Of a stretch of 64,000 bases of DNA, positions 25,477-33,058 are shown piece by piece (position 1 is the first letter of the stretch; every line of letters starts with the position of its first letter). The notes below the pieces were generated by a model. That model ran no database searches. It was not told the origin of the DNA and saw only the letters and a list, made by a program, of their open reading frames with translations. The position numbers and the translations under genes were made by a program. Where the stretch lies: positions 62,001 to 126,000 of the forward strand of contig ONEB01000003.1 of assembly GCA_900316745.1 (NCBI GenBank). The letters are read 5' to 3'. This DNA is from an uncultured Eubacteriales bacterium (GTDB taxonomy: Bacteria; Bacillota; Clostridia; Oscillospirales; Oscillospiraceae).

Positions 25477-26190
25477 ATGACGATCTGCATCATTTTGCTC
25501 ATTCTGGGTGCGATCACGCTGTTTTGGTACATCCTTGAGAAGCTCAGGGCTTATACCCTGAAAGCGGTTTTCCTGAAAACTGCCGTTTCTGTGCTGTTCA
25601 TCGCCGTTGGAGTCTGCGGCTGGCTGGCGTCCGCCGGCGCCGGCGGTCTGCAATCGTTTGGCGCATGGATTATCCTCGGACTGTTGTTTGGCTTGCTCGG
25701 CGATATCTGGCTGGATCTGAAGTATGTCTATCCGGCGCAGGACGACCCGTTCACCTATGCGGGCTTCGCCTCTTTTTCGATCGGCCACATTCTGTATATA
25801 ACAGGCATGCTGCTGCGGTATTACCCGTCTGGTAAGCCGTTGGCAATCATTCTGCCGATCCTGCTCTCGATCCTCGTAAGCGGCGGGAACATTCTGATGG
25901 AAAAGCCCATGAAGCTCCATTTCGGCAAAATGAAGCCTATCGTATTCGGCTATGGAGCGATTCTGTTTTCGACCGTTCTTGTTTCCGGAAGTCTGGCAAT
26001 GCTCCATGGGTGGCATGTCACGACGCTGAATCTCATCTTCATCGGAAGCATCCTCTTTGCGCTTTCCGATCTTGTTCTGAGCGGAACGTACTTCGGAGGA
26101 AAAGAGCGTCCGGTCGATATCATTCTGAATTATCTCACATACTACCCGGCACAGTTTCTGATCGCTCTTTCCCTGCTGTTCTTAAAGTAA
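25477..26190 (+). CDS. YhhN-family membrane protein (lysoplasmalogenase-like)
   Basis: A 237-residue integral membrane protein with about eight hydrophobic segments. The family motifs LLFGLLGDIWLDL and ALSDLVLSG carry the conserved aspartates of the YhhN/TMEM86 family, some of which hydrolyse lysoplasmalogen. Plasmalogens are common in anaerobic Clostridia, which fits, but activity is inferred. ATG at 25477 is 11 nt after GAAAGGAG; GTG at 25468 is too close. Confidence 0.8.
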   Translation: MTICIILLILGAITLFWYILEKLRAYTLKAVFLKTAVSVLFIAVGVCGWLASAGAGGLQSFGAWIILGLLFGLLGDIWLDLKYVYPAQDDPFTYAGFASFSIGHILYITGMLLRYYPSGKPLAIILPILLSILVSGGNILMEKPMKLHFGKMKPIVFGYGAILFSTVLVSGSLAMLHGWHVTTLNLIFIGSILFALSDLVLSGTYFGGKERPVDIILNYLTYYPAQFLIALSLLFLK

Positions 26191-26211
26191 AAAAACGAAG
26201 GTGAGACCAAT

Positions 26212-27414
26212 ATGAACAGACAAGAGATCCTGAACCATTTCCGCGATGAAGTGGATGCCATCCGCGAGGCTGGTCTATTCAAGGGCGAGGCGCCTTTCGT
26301 CTCCCCGCAGGGAGCGTATGTCACGCTGTCTGACGGACGAAAGCTTCTGTGCATGTGCGCGAACAACTATCTCGGCCTGGGCGATAATCCCCGCCTGATC
26401 GAGGCGGCAAAGCGCACCTATGACGAGAAGGGCTACGGCGTTGCCTCCGTGCGCTTTATCTGCGGCACGCAGGATATTCATAAAAGGCTGGAGCACCGCC
26501 TTTCCGCGTTTCTTGGCACAGAAGACACGATCCTCTATTCCTCCTGCTTTGACGCAAACGGCGGTCTGTTTGAAACGCTGCTGACGGATCAGGACGCCGT
26601 AATCAGTGACGAGCTGAATCATGCCTCGATTATTGACGGCGTGCGTCTGTGCAAAGCAATGCGCTTTCGCTACAAGAACAACGACATGGAAGATCTGGAA
26701 GCCAAGCTGAAAGAAGCAGACGCAAAAGGCGCTCGGATCAAGCTGATTGCCACTGACGGCGTGTTCTCCATGGACGGAATCATCTGCAACCTGAAAGGAA
26801 TCTGCGATCTTGCCGATCAATACAACGCGCTCGTCATGGTAGATGACAGTCACGCGGTCGGATTCATCGGGAAAACAGGTCGCGGCACGCCGGAATACTG
26901 CGGCGTTCAGGGACGCGTGGACATCATCACCGGCACACTCGGAAAGGCGCTCGGCGGAGCCTCCGGCGGCTACACCTCCGGACGCCGTGAGATCATCGAC
27001 CTGCTGCGCCAAAGAAGTCGTCCCTATCTCTTTTCAAATTCTCTTGCTCCCGCCATTGCCGGGGCAAGTCTTGAGCTTCTGGATATGCTCGAGGAAAGCT
27101 CTGCGCTTCGCGACCATCTGGAAGATGTCACAACATACTATCGCAAAAAGCTTGTAGAGAACGGATTCGATATCATCCCCGGCACTCATCCGTGTGTTCC
27201 GGTCATGCTGTATGATGAGAAGACCGCCGCGGAATTTGCCGGGCGCATGATAGACAAAGGCGTCTATGTGGTCGCGTTCTCCTACCCGGTTGTACCAAGA
27301 GGAAAAGCCAGAATCCGCACACAGGTCTGCGCTAACCATACGAAAGCGGATATCGATTTTGTCGTCAAGTGCTTCTGCGAAGTCCGCGACGAGATGCGCG
27401 AGGCAGACTTATGA
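26212..27414 (+). CDS. kbl: Glycine C-acetyltransferase (2-amino-3-ketobutyrate CoA ligase)
   Basis: PLP enzyme of the alpha-oxoamine synthase family that links 2-amino-3-oxobutyrate with glycine and acetyl-CoA. The 400-residue protein has [53 protein letters not shown] and the PLP lysine in [14 protein letters not shown]. The family also has KAS/BioF-like members; the N-terminus and FICGTQ favour kbl. No threonine dehydrogenase gene is beside it. The stop overlaps the next start (ATGA). Confidence 0.92.
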   Translation: MNRQEILNHFRDEVDAIREAGLFKGEAPFVSPQGAYVTLSDGRKLLCMCANNYLGLGDNPRLIEAAKRTYDEKGYGVASVRFICGTQDIHKRLEHRLSAFLGTEDTILYSSCFDANGGLFETLLTDQDAVISDELNHASIIDGVRLCKAMRFRYKNNDMEDLEAKLKEADAKGARIKLIATDGVFSMDGIICNLKGICDLADQYNALVMVDDSHAVGFIGKTGRGTPEYCGVQGRVDIITGTLGKALGGASGGYTSGRREIIDLLRQRSRPYLFSNSLAPAIAGASLELLDMLEESSALRDHLEDVTTYYRKKLVENGFDIIPGTHPCVPVMLYDEKTAAEFAGRMIDKGVYVVAFSYPVVPRGKARIRTQVCANHTKADIDFVVKCFCEVRDEMREADL

Positions 27415-27863
27415 AAATCGGTATCTTGTCTGATACGCATGGGCTGCTGCGTCCGGAGGTGCTCGCGGTTCTGCAAGGCTGTGACGTGATTCTGCACGGC
27501 GGCGATATCAACCGGCAGTCCGTACTGGATGCGCTTTCTGAGATTTCCCCTGTCAAGGTCGTGCGCGGCAACAACGACAAGGAATGGGCCGAGCACATCC
27601 CGTTCTCTCTGGATTTTACGCTTGGAGAAATACGCGTTTACATGACCCACAAGAAAAAAGATCTTCCGGACGATTTGTCACCGTATGATCTGGTGATCGT
27701 CGGCCATACGCACAAGTATGCTCTAAGCGAAGCTGGTGATACCGTTTTGCTGAATCCTGGTTCCTGCGGACCGCGTCGGTTCGATCAGGCGATCACGCTT
27801 GCAGTTGCGGTTGTTACGGGAAAGACTATCACCATCACAAAAATCGATATCCCGCATCAGTAA
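27411..27863 (+). CDS. YfcE/MJ0936-family metallophosphoesterase
   Basis: A 150-residue calcineurin-like phosphodiesterase. Metal-site motifs are [25 protein letters not shown] and VIVGHTHKY, with NPGSCGPRR near the end. Relatives hydrolyse phosphodiesters in vitro; the true substrate is unknown. Translation is coupled to kbl by an ATGA overlap. Confidence 0.9.
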   Translation: MKIGILSDTHGLLRPEVLAVLQGCDVILHGGDINRQSVLDALSEISPVKVVRGNNDKEWAEHIPFSLDFTLGEIRVYMTHKKKDLPDDLSPYDLVIVGHTHKYALSEAGDTVLLNPGSCGPRRFDQAITLAVAVVTGKTITITKIDIPHQ

Positions 27864-27865
27864 TA

Positions 27866-27899
27866 AAAGAAGCAGTTCTCAGTTGAGAACTGCTTCTTT
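27866..27899. terminator. Bidirectional terminator between convergent genes
   Basis: AAAGAAGCAGTTCTCA and its exact complement form a 16-bp inverted repeat with T-runs on both sides. Confidence 0.85.
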
Positions 27900-27914
27900 A
27901 TTTGATTTCTTGTA

Positions 27915-29051
27915 TCAGGCAGTTTCCTGCTTTTGTTCAAATAATGCTGCTGCTTTCTTCAGCTCGTCGCGTATCGCGATATGCTGCGGGCATACCTTTT
28001 CGCATGCGCCGCACTGGATGCAGTTGACCGCCTGCTTTCGGCCGTGACCGCCGACAAGCCAGCGCTCCTGTCCGGCCGCATATTTCAGATTATCGTACAG
28101 CGTAAACATGTTCTTGGCTGTGAACGTACCGGAGATGCCGATCTCCATCGGGCAAACCTTTGCGCAGTAATTGCAGGTCGTGCACGGGATCAGCGGGATG
28201 CGGTTGAGCGCCTCGCGCGCCTGTTCCACAGCTGCGCTCTGCTCTGCCGTCAAGCCATCAAAGTCGCGCATGAAAGAAATATTATCGTCCATCTGCGCCA
28301 CATCGCTCATGCCCGAAAGCACGACAAGCACGCCCTCCAGATTCGCTGCAAAGCGAATGCCCCACGAGGCTGCGGACCGCTCAGGCTCTGCGCCTTTCAG
28401 AATCTGCTCAACACTCTCCGGCGGATTGGCAAGCAGACCGCCCTTGAGCGGCTCCATAATCACAACGGGCTTACCGTGTTTGCGCGCGACCTCATAGACG
28501 CCGCGGGACTGGATCGCCGGATTCTCCCAGTCAGCATAGTTAATCTGAAGCTGCACAAACTCCGCATCGGGGTGCGCCGTCAGAATGGCGTCCAGCTCCT
28601 CCGGCGTGGAGTGGAACGAAAAGCCGTAATGCCTGATCTTGCCCTCGGCTTTCTTCTGCGCAACGAATTCCCACATATCAAAGTCATCAAAGAAATGCGT
28701 ACGAGATTCACCGAGATTGTGCAGCAGATAATTGTCAAAATATCCCGCGCCGGTTCTCTCAAGAGAAGTTTCAAACTGCTGGATCGCTTCTTCCCTGGTC
28801 TTGCAGTTGATCCAGGCAGCGTTCTTGGTGGCAAGTTGGAAGCTTTCGCGCGGATAGCGCTCGACAAGCGCCTTGCGAATGGCCTCCTCGGAGCCGTCGT
28901 ACGCCCATGCGGTGTCAAAATAGGTAAAACCCGCCTCCATAAAGTGATCTACCATCACCTTTACCTGATCCACATCGATCGCTTCGTCTTTTCTCGGCAG
29001 GCGCATCAATCCAAAACCGAGCTTTTTGATCTCGTTTTCAAAGAATTTCAT
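27915..29051 (-). CDS. Aldo/keto reductase with C-terminal 4Fe-4S domain
   Basis: A 378-residue oxidoreductase. The aldo/keto reductase barrel (about 1-280) has GFGLMRLP, FDTAWAYDGSEEAI with the catalytic Asp-Tyr, LATKNAAW and HYGFSFHS. The C-terminal part has CTTCNYCAKVCPMEI and CIQCGACEKVCPQHI, two [4Fe-4S]-type motifs, which suggests electron exchange with ferredoxin. Such fused reductases are common in anaerobes; substrates are mostly unknown. AAAGGAG is 7 nt from the ATG at 29051. Its promoter carries palindromic operator-like sites. Confidence 0.92.
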   Translation of the reverse strand: MKFFENEIKKLGFGLMRLPRKDEAIDVDQVKVMVDHFMEAGFTYFDTAWAYDGSEEAIRKALVERYPRESFQLATKNAAWINCKTREEAIQQFETSLERTGAGYFDNYLLHNLGESRTHFFDDFDMWEFVAQKKAEGKIRHYGFSFHSTPEELDAILTAHPDAEFVQLQINYADWENPAIQSRGVYEVARKHGKPVVIMEPLKGGLLANPPESVEQILKGAEPERSAASWGIRFAANLEGVLVVLSGMSDVAQMDDNISFMRDFDGLTAEQSAAVEQAREALNRIPLIPCTTCNYCAKVCPMEIGISGTFTAKNMFTLYDNLKYAAGQERWLVGGHGRKQAVNCIQCGACEKVCPQHIAIRDELKKAAALFEQKQETA

Positions 29052-29066
29052 CAAATCGCTCCTTTC

Positions 29067-29079
29067 TGACACGGTGTCA
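29067..29079. promoter_or_regulatory. Perfect palindrome at the aldo/keto reductase transcription start
   Basis: TGACACGGTGTCA is a 13-nt perfect palindrome just upstream of the Shine-Dalgarno sequence, at about +3 to +15 of the predicted transcript. This is a common place for a repressor operator. Confidence 0.55.
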
Positions 29080-29087
29080 ACGCAAAA

Positions 29088-29116
29088 ATTATATCGGGTT
29101 TCCGATATCGTGTCAA
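29088..29116 (-). promoter_or_regulatory. Consensus promoter with inverted repeat in the spacer
   Basis: On the minus strand, TTGACA (29111-29116), 17-nt spacer, TATAAT (29088-29093). The spacer holds an inverted repeat, ATATCGG (29091-29097) and CCGATAT (29102-29108), overlapping the -10 box. A consensus promoter with an operator here suggests tight control. Confidence 0.75.
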
Positions 29117-29122
29117 CTTCTT

Positions 29123-29147
29123 TTTCCGAATTGCGGATTGTCGGAAA
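29123..29147. repeat. TTTCCGA inverted repeat between divergent promoters
   Basis: TTTCCGA (29123-29129) and TCGGAAA (29141-29147) flank an 11-nt loop; another TTTCCGA copy lies at 29099-29105 inside the reductase promoter. Confidence 0.5.
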
Positions 29148-29166
29148 CGAGAAGCTATGATAAAAT
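29138..29166 (+). promoter_or_regulatory. Promoter of the LURP-one-like gene
   Basis: TTGTCG (29138-29143), 17-nt spacer, TAAAAT (29161-29166). The -35 box overlaps the TTTCCGA inverted repeat. Confidence 0.5.
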
Positions 29167-29203
29167 ATAGGACACACAGGCTTTCGACGATTGGGAGGAT
29201 AAC

Positions 29204-29698
29204 ATGCTCAAACTCTATATGAAGCAAAAGGTGTTCTCGTGGAAAGACCGATTTACGGTCTGGGATGAATTTGAACAGGATCGATACACGGTCGAGAGCG
29301 AGTTTTTTACGCTTGGAAAGAAACTGCATATATATGATGCCTTCGGAACGGAAGTTGCGTTCATTCATCAGAAAGTGTTTTCTTTTTTACCCCGCTTTTT
29401 TGTCTATATCGGCGGAGAAAAGATCGCTGAGATCGTAAAGGAGCTGACGTTTTTCCACCCGAAATACCGCATAGAGGGGCTTGACTGGCAGATTGAGGGC
29501 GATTTCTGGGCGCATCAGTATACGATTACGAAGAACGGCGAGACAATCGTATCGCTGTCCAAGGAATGGCTTTCCTGGGGAGACAGCTATGCAATCGAGA
29601 TCACGCATCCGGAGGATACCCTCCCTGCCCTAGCGGTCGTGCTGGCAATCGACTGTGTGATGGCGTCGGAGGCGGTCGCCGCTTCAGCTTCATCGTGA
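29204..29698 (+). CDS. LURP-one-related (YxjI-type) protein
   Basis: A 164-residue protein of the LURP-one/tubby-C-like fold. It begins LYMKQKVFSWKDRFTVWDE and continues with YTVESEFFTLGKKLHIYD, EVAFIHQKVF, then IEGDFWAHQYTITKNG, and ends with a hydrophobic helix LPALAVVLAIDCVMASEA, as in the family. It is thought to be a structural or binding protein; no activity is known. GGGAGG precedes the ATG. Confidence 0.82.
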   Translation: MLKLYMKQKVFSWKDRFTVWDEFEQDRYTVESEFFTLGKKLHIYDAFGTEVAFIHQKVFSFLPRFFVYIGGEKIAEIVKELTFFHPKYRIEGLDWQIEGDFWAHQYTITKNGETIVSLSKEWLSWGDSYAIEITHPEDTLPALAVVLAIDCVMASEAVAASASS

Positions 29699-29706
29699 GA
29701 AACTCC

Positions 29707-30213
29707 ATGAAACGAGAAAGCTTACTGCACCCGATCCCGCCGACCTATGATGAAAACTCTGAAATTCTGATCCTCGGCAGTTTTCCGTCGCCGAAGTCCC
29801 GGGAATCCGGTTATTTCTATGGTCATCCGCAAAATCGATTCTGGAAAGTCGTCGCCGCAGTATTCGCGGATAACATCCCCGCAACCGTGGCGGAAAAGCA
29901 TGACTTTCTGATCCGGCATCACATCGCGGCCTGGGACGTGATTCAATCCTGTACCATCACAGGCGCATCCGACAGCAGCATCACGGATGTTGTTGTGAAT
30001 GACATTTCTCCGATTTTGGAGACCGCAAACATCCGCGCCATCTATGTAAACGGCAAGACGGCTTACAAGCACTACCGGAAATACATGGAGCCCGCCACTT
30101 GCAGGGAGGCTGTATGCCTCCCCTCAACGAGCCCTGCAAACGCCGCATGGAGCTTGGAGCGCTTGACCGAAGCCTGGCGCATCATCAGAGAAACTGACAC
30201 GAAAACACTTTAA
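29707..30213 (+). CDS. DNA-deoxyinosine glycosylase (uracil-DNA glycosylase superfamily)
   Basis: A 168-residue base-excision glycosylase like the small hypoxanthine/uracil DNA glycosylases of Clostridia. It has the motif ILGSFPSPKSRESGYFYGHPQNRFW near the N-terminus and the C-terminal motif LPSTSPANAAW, typical of the superfamily. Damaged-base specificity cannot be read directly. It starts 8 nt after the upstream stop without a clear ribosome binding site; a GTG at 29695 is an alternative. Confidence 0.85.
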   Translation: MKRESLLHPIPPTYDENSEILILGSFPSPKSRESGYFYGHPQNRFWKVVAAVFADNIPATVAEKHDFLIRHHIAAWDVIQSCTITGASDSSITDVVVNDISPILETANIRAIYVNGKTAYKHYRKYMEPATCREAVCLPSTSPANAAWSLERLTEAWRIIRETDTKTL

Positions 30214-30226
30214 GGAGGGCATTCTC

Positions 30227-30652
30227 ATGGCACAATACGATCTGGATCGTTTCCTGAAGGGTCAGGCGCGCAACTATGATGCAGCGCTGCGCGAGATCCA
30301 AAGCGGCTGCAAGCGCAGTCATTGGATGTGGTATGTCTTTCCGCAGATTCAGGGGCTTGGATACAGCTCCACAGCGCAGTATTACGCCATCCGCGATCTC
30401 GACGAGGCGAAGGCCTATTTGCAGCATCCCGTTTTAAGAGAGCGGCTTCTGGATATCTCAGGCGCCCTTTTAAACTTAGACTCGCACAATGCCTCCGAGG
30501 TCTTCGGCTGGCCGGATGATATGAAGCTCCGCTCCAGCATGACGCTCTTCGCGGAAGCAGAGCCTGCGTGCGAAGTATTCCAGAAAGTGCTGGATCAGTA
30601 TTTCCACGGAAAAAAGGACGAAAAAACACTTTCCATCTTAGCCTCGCTGTAA
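30227..30652 (+). CDS. DUF1810 family protein
   Basis: A 141-residue DUF1810 (calpastatin-like name in databases) protein: DLDRFLKGQARNYDAAL, then SHWMWYVFPQIQGLG, and VFGWPDDMKLRSSMTLF. Function is unknown. AAGGAGG overlaps the upstream stop codon and lies 8 nt from the ATG, so the glycosylase and this gene are cotranscribed. Confidence 0.88.
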   Translation: MAQYDLDRFLKGQARNYDAALREIQSGCKRSHWMWYVFPQIQGLGYSSTAQYYAIRDLDEAKAYLQHPVLRERLLDISGALLNLDSHNASEVFGWPDDMKLRSSMTLFAEAEPACEVFQKVLDQYFHGKKDEKTLSILASL

Positions 30653-30687
30653 CCGTTGATTTTTCCCCCGAAAACCGAAAAAACATC

Positions 30688-30716
30688 TTGAAATCACTGA
30701 CAGGTTATGATATAGT
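30688..30716 (+). promoter_or_regulatory. Promoter of secG
   Basis: TTGAAA (30688-30693), 17-nt spacer, TATAGT (30711-30716). Confidence 0.6.
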
Positions 30717-30763
30717 ACTTTTGTTATGTTAATAATCGCCTCAAAATGAAAGGATTGAATACA

Positions 30764-31006
30764 ATGACCCCTGTCGCTATCGTGCTTACCATTCTGCAGC
30801 TTCTCTCCGGTCTGGCTGTCACTGTTATCGTTCTGATGCAGTCCGGCAAGAGCTCCGGCCTTTCCGGCGTGATCGCCGGCGGCGCTGAGACTTTTATGTC
30901 CAAGGGCAAGGCCAAGACGCTGGACGCAAAGCTTGCGAAAGCTACGAAATGGTTTGGTCTCGGTTTCGTCATCCTGACGCTCATCCTGACCGTCGTGATG
31001 AAGTGA
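30764..31006 (+). CDS. secG: Preprotein translocase subunit SecG
   Basis: Small auxiliary subunit of SecYEG. The 80-residue protein has two membrane helices (AIVLTILQLLSGLAVTVIVL and FGLGFVILTLILTVV) flanking the conserved QSGKSSGLSGVIAGG loop. GAAAGGA is 9 nt before ATG 30764, preferred over an in-frame ATG at 30746 that overlaps that site. Often followed by rnr and smpB; here it stands alone. Confidence 0.93.
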   Translation: MTPVAIVLTILQLLSGLAVTVIVLMQSGKSSGLSGVIAGGAETFMSKGKAKTLDAKLAKATKWFGLGFVILTLILTVVMK

Positions 31007-31021
31007 CTTTTTCAACAACAT

Positions 31022-31056
31022 AAAAAAGATCAGAGCCAAGGCTCTGATCTTTTTTT
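31022..31056. terminator. Bidirectional terminator between secG and the TIGR01440 gene
   Basis: AAAGATCAGAGCC / GGCTCTGATCTTT with a 2-nt centre and T-runs on both strands. Confidence 0.88.
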
Positions 31057-31060
31057 ATTC

Positions 31061-31606
31061 TCAGCTTTCGGGATAAACCGCGCGAACGCCGCCGATGAGC
31101 TTCGGGCGCGTGCGAGCGGCGTTCACTGCCGCCTCGCCGATCTTCTTGACCGAGAGCCGCAGCGGCACCGCAACGTGCTTCAGATGCATGCCGATAAGCG
31201 TATTGCCGATATCCAGACCGGCGTCCGCCTTTACGAACTCCACCGCAACCGGATCTTCCATCGCAGCGTATACTGCCGTGGCAAAAGAGCCGCCTGCTTT
31301 GGGCTGCGGTTTCACACATACGATCTCAAACCCGCGCTGTTCGGCGACCGAGCGCTCCACAATCAAAGCACGGTTCAGGTGTTCGCAGCACTGGGCTGCG
31401 AGCTGAAGTCCGTTCTCACGCAGAATCGGCATGATTGCCTCTACCACCTCATTCGCGGCTTCCGGCGTGGAGCCCTTGCCGATCCTCTCGCCGACAATCT
31501 CGCTGGAGGAGCAGCCGATCACAACGAGCTGCCCTTCGTGAAGCTTGGCAGTCTCGATCAGCTCTGTCAGGGCGGCAGCCGCCTGCTCATGAATGGATGT
31601 TTCCAT
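31061..31606 (-). CDS. TIGR01440/YwlG family protein
   Basis: A 181-residue member of the YwlG (TIGR01440, DUF436) family, conserved in Firmicutes and often near upp or glyA; function unknown. Family segments are VVIGCSSSEIVGERIGKGS, CEHLNRALIVE and the glycine-rich KAGGSFATAVY. ATG at 31606 is 9 nt from GGAG; an ATG at 31615 abuts it. Confidence 0.85.
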   Translation of the reverse strand: METSIHEQAAAALTELIETAKLHEGQLVVIGCSSSEIVGERIGKGSTPEAANEVVEAIMPILRENGLQLAAQCCEHLNRALIVERSVAEQRGFEIVCVKPQPKAGGSFATAVYAAMEDPVAVEFVKADAGLDIGNTLIGMHLKHVAVPLRLSVKKIGEAAVNAARTRPKLIGGVRAVYPES

Positions 31607-31642
31607 AATCAACATCTCCGTTTCGTAGTTTCTTATGATTGT

Positions 31643-31671
31643 ATTATAACACATCCCTATTTATTTGACAA
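31643..31671 (-). promoter_or_regulatory. Promoter of the TIGR01440 gene, overlapping a divergent promoter
   Basis: On the minus strand, TTGTCA (31666-31671), 17-nt spacer, TATAAT (31643-31648). Its -35 box is the same DNA as the plus-strand -35 at 31665-31670. Confidence 0.65.
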
Positions 31672-31693
31672 TCAGGCGAAAAACGAGTATCAT
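31665..31693 (+). promoter_or_regulatory. Promoter of the DUF3048 lipoprotein gene
   Basis: TTGACA (31665-31670), 17-nt spacer, TATCAT (31688-31693). Confidence 0.65.
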
Positions 31694-31728
31694 AGACATG
31701 CAAAATTACCAAAGAGAGGTGCATATTA

Positions 31729-32787
31729 TTGAAACGTTATCTCATGGTTGCACTTGCTGTACTGATGCTTCTTTGCACAGCATGCAGCAAAAAGGCAAAT
31801 GACAGCGATAAAAAGGAACCTACTGTTGCTCCCACGCCCGGTCAGGCAGAGGAACCGTATGTCCCGACGGATTATGACGCACTCACCGGTCTTCCCGTCG
31901 ATGCGCCGTCCGCTCTTCGTCCCTATGCGGTTATGATCAACAACATTGTCTATGCCCAACCGCAGGTCGGCACCAGCAAGGCCGCCTGGATTTATGAGAT
32001 CGAGGCAGAGGGCGGTATCACCCGTATGATCGCCGTATTCAGCGATCTGAACGATGTGCCGAACATGGGCAGCATTCGCAGCGTCCGTCCCTATTATCTC
32101 AGCATTGCCAGATCCTATGACGCGATTCTCGTGCATGCAGGCGGCAGCGAGCAGGCTTACAGCGATCTCGCCACGAGCGGCTATGAGCATCTCGACGGCG
32201 TACGCGACGGCGACGCAAGCGCCGCGCTGTACTATCGCGATCCCAGCCGCGGCGCGCACGGCACGGAGCACACGCTCTTCCTGCACGCTGACCAGGTTGC
32301 CGCTTATGCCGAGAAGAGAGGCTTCCGTCTGGAGCACAAGGGCGACTACACTTCCGGTCTGAACTTCTCCGATGACGCTGCCAGCCAGGGCGTCGGCGCT
32401 GCCAACACCGTGAACGTTGCCGTCACGAAGTCCAAGACGACGAGCTTTACCTACCATGCCGACACCGGCATGTACACCGCCGCTCAGTACGGCAGCGATT
32501 ACATCGACGGCGGCACGAACCAGATCGTGAACTTCGCCAATGTCATGGTCCTGAACACGACCATCAACATGACGGGCGACGAAAAAGGCCATAACGAAGT
32601 CGAAGTCACCGGCTCCGGCAGCGGCTACCTCATCACCGGCGGTCAGTATGTGCCCATCAAGTGGAGCCGCGCCGATGTCGACAGCCCGTTCACCTATACG
32701 CTGGAAAACGGTTCTCCGCTCTATCTGTCCCGCGGTGCAACCTACTGCTGCATTGTGAACAACGGTGCAAGCGTTACTTTCGCGTAA
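31729..32787 (+). CDS. DUF3048 domain lipoprotein (YerB-like)
   Basis: A 352-residue exported lipoprotein. The signal peptide is MKRYLMVALAVLMLLCTAC with lipobox LCTAC (C19), then a Lys/Asp/Pro-rich linker and a DUF3048 domain (NNIVYAQPQVGTSKAAWIYE, then GGITRMIAVFSD, IRSVRPYY, DPSRGAHGTEHTLF). Function unknown; surface-bound. Start is TTG, 7 nt after AGGTG; the next ATG would remove the positive N-terminus of the signal. Confidence 0.9.
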   Translation: MKRYLMVALAVLMLLCTACSKKANDSDKKEPTVAPTPGQAEEPYVPTDYDALTGLPVDAPSALRPYAVMINNIVYAQPQVGTSKAAWIYEIEAEGGITRMIAVFSDLNDVPNMGSIRSVRPYYLSIARSYDAILVHAGGSEQAYSDLATSGYEHLDGVRDGDASAALYYRDPSRGAHGTEHTLFLHADQVAAYAEKRGFRLEHKGDYTSGLNFSDDAASQGVGAANTVNVAVTKSKTTSFTYHADTGMYTAAQYGSDYIDGGTNQIVNFANVMVLNTTINMTGDEKGHNEVEVTGSGSGYLITGGQYVPIKWSRADVDSPFTYTLENGSPLYLSRGATYCCIVNNGASVTFA

Positions 32788-32802
32788 TTGCAATCATAAA
32801 AG

Positions 32803-32837
32803 AACAGCCGAACGATCATTTCGTTCGGCTGTTTTTT
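32803..32837. terminator. Bidirectional terminator between DUF3048 gene and copA
   Basis: AACAGCCGAACGA / TCGTTCGGCTGTT, a perfect 13-bp stem with a 5-nt loop, T-run on the plus strand and TTCTTTT on the minus strand. Confidence 0.88.
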
Positions 32838-32845
32838 TGATCCTA

Positions 32846-33058
32846 TCAGTCCGAGAATCCGAGAACTTTGTAGTCCTGATCCTCGATTGCCTGCTTCACG
32901 GCTGCTTCGTCGATCGGCGCATTGAGCGTCACAACTGCCGTTCCTGCCTCGTGACTTACCACTGCGCTGTCGATTTCGGCAAACTTTTCAAGCGTCTTCT
33001 TGACGCGCGCTTCACAGTGCGGACACATCATGCCTTCGATTTGAATGGTTTTTTCCAT
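32846..33058 (-). other. Possible internally started CopZ-like chaperone (end of copA)
   Basis: Inside copA, in frame, ATG at 33058 is preceded at 7 nt by GAGAGGA. Starting there gives a 70-residue HMA protein beginning [19 protein letters not shown], the size and form of a free CopZ chaperone. The gene could thus make both a pump and a chaperone. The motif and spacing are seen; use of this start is inferred. Confidence 0.4.
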
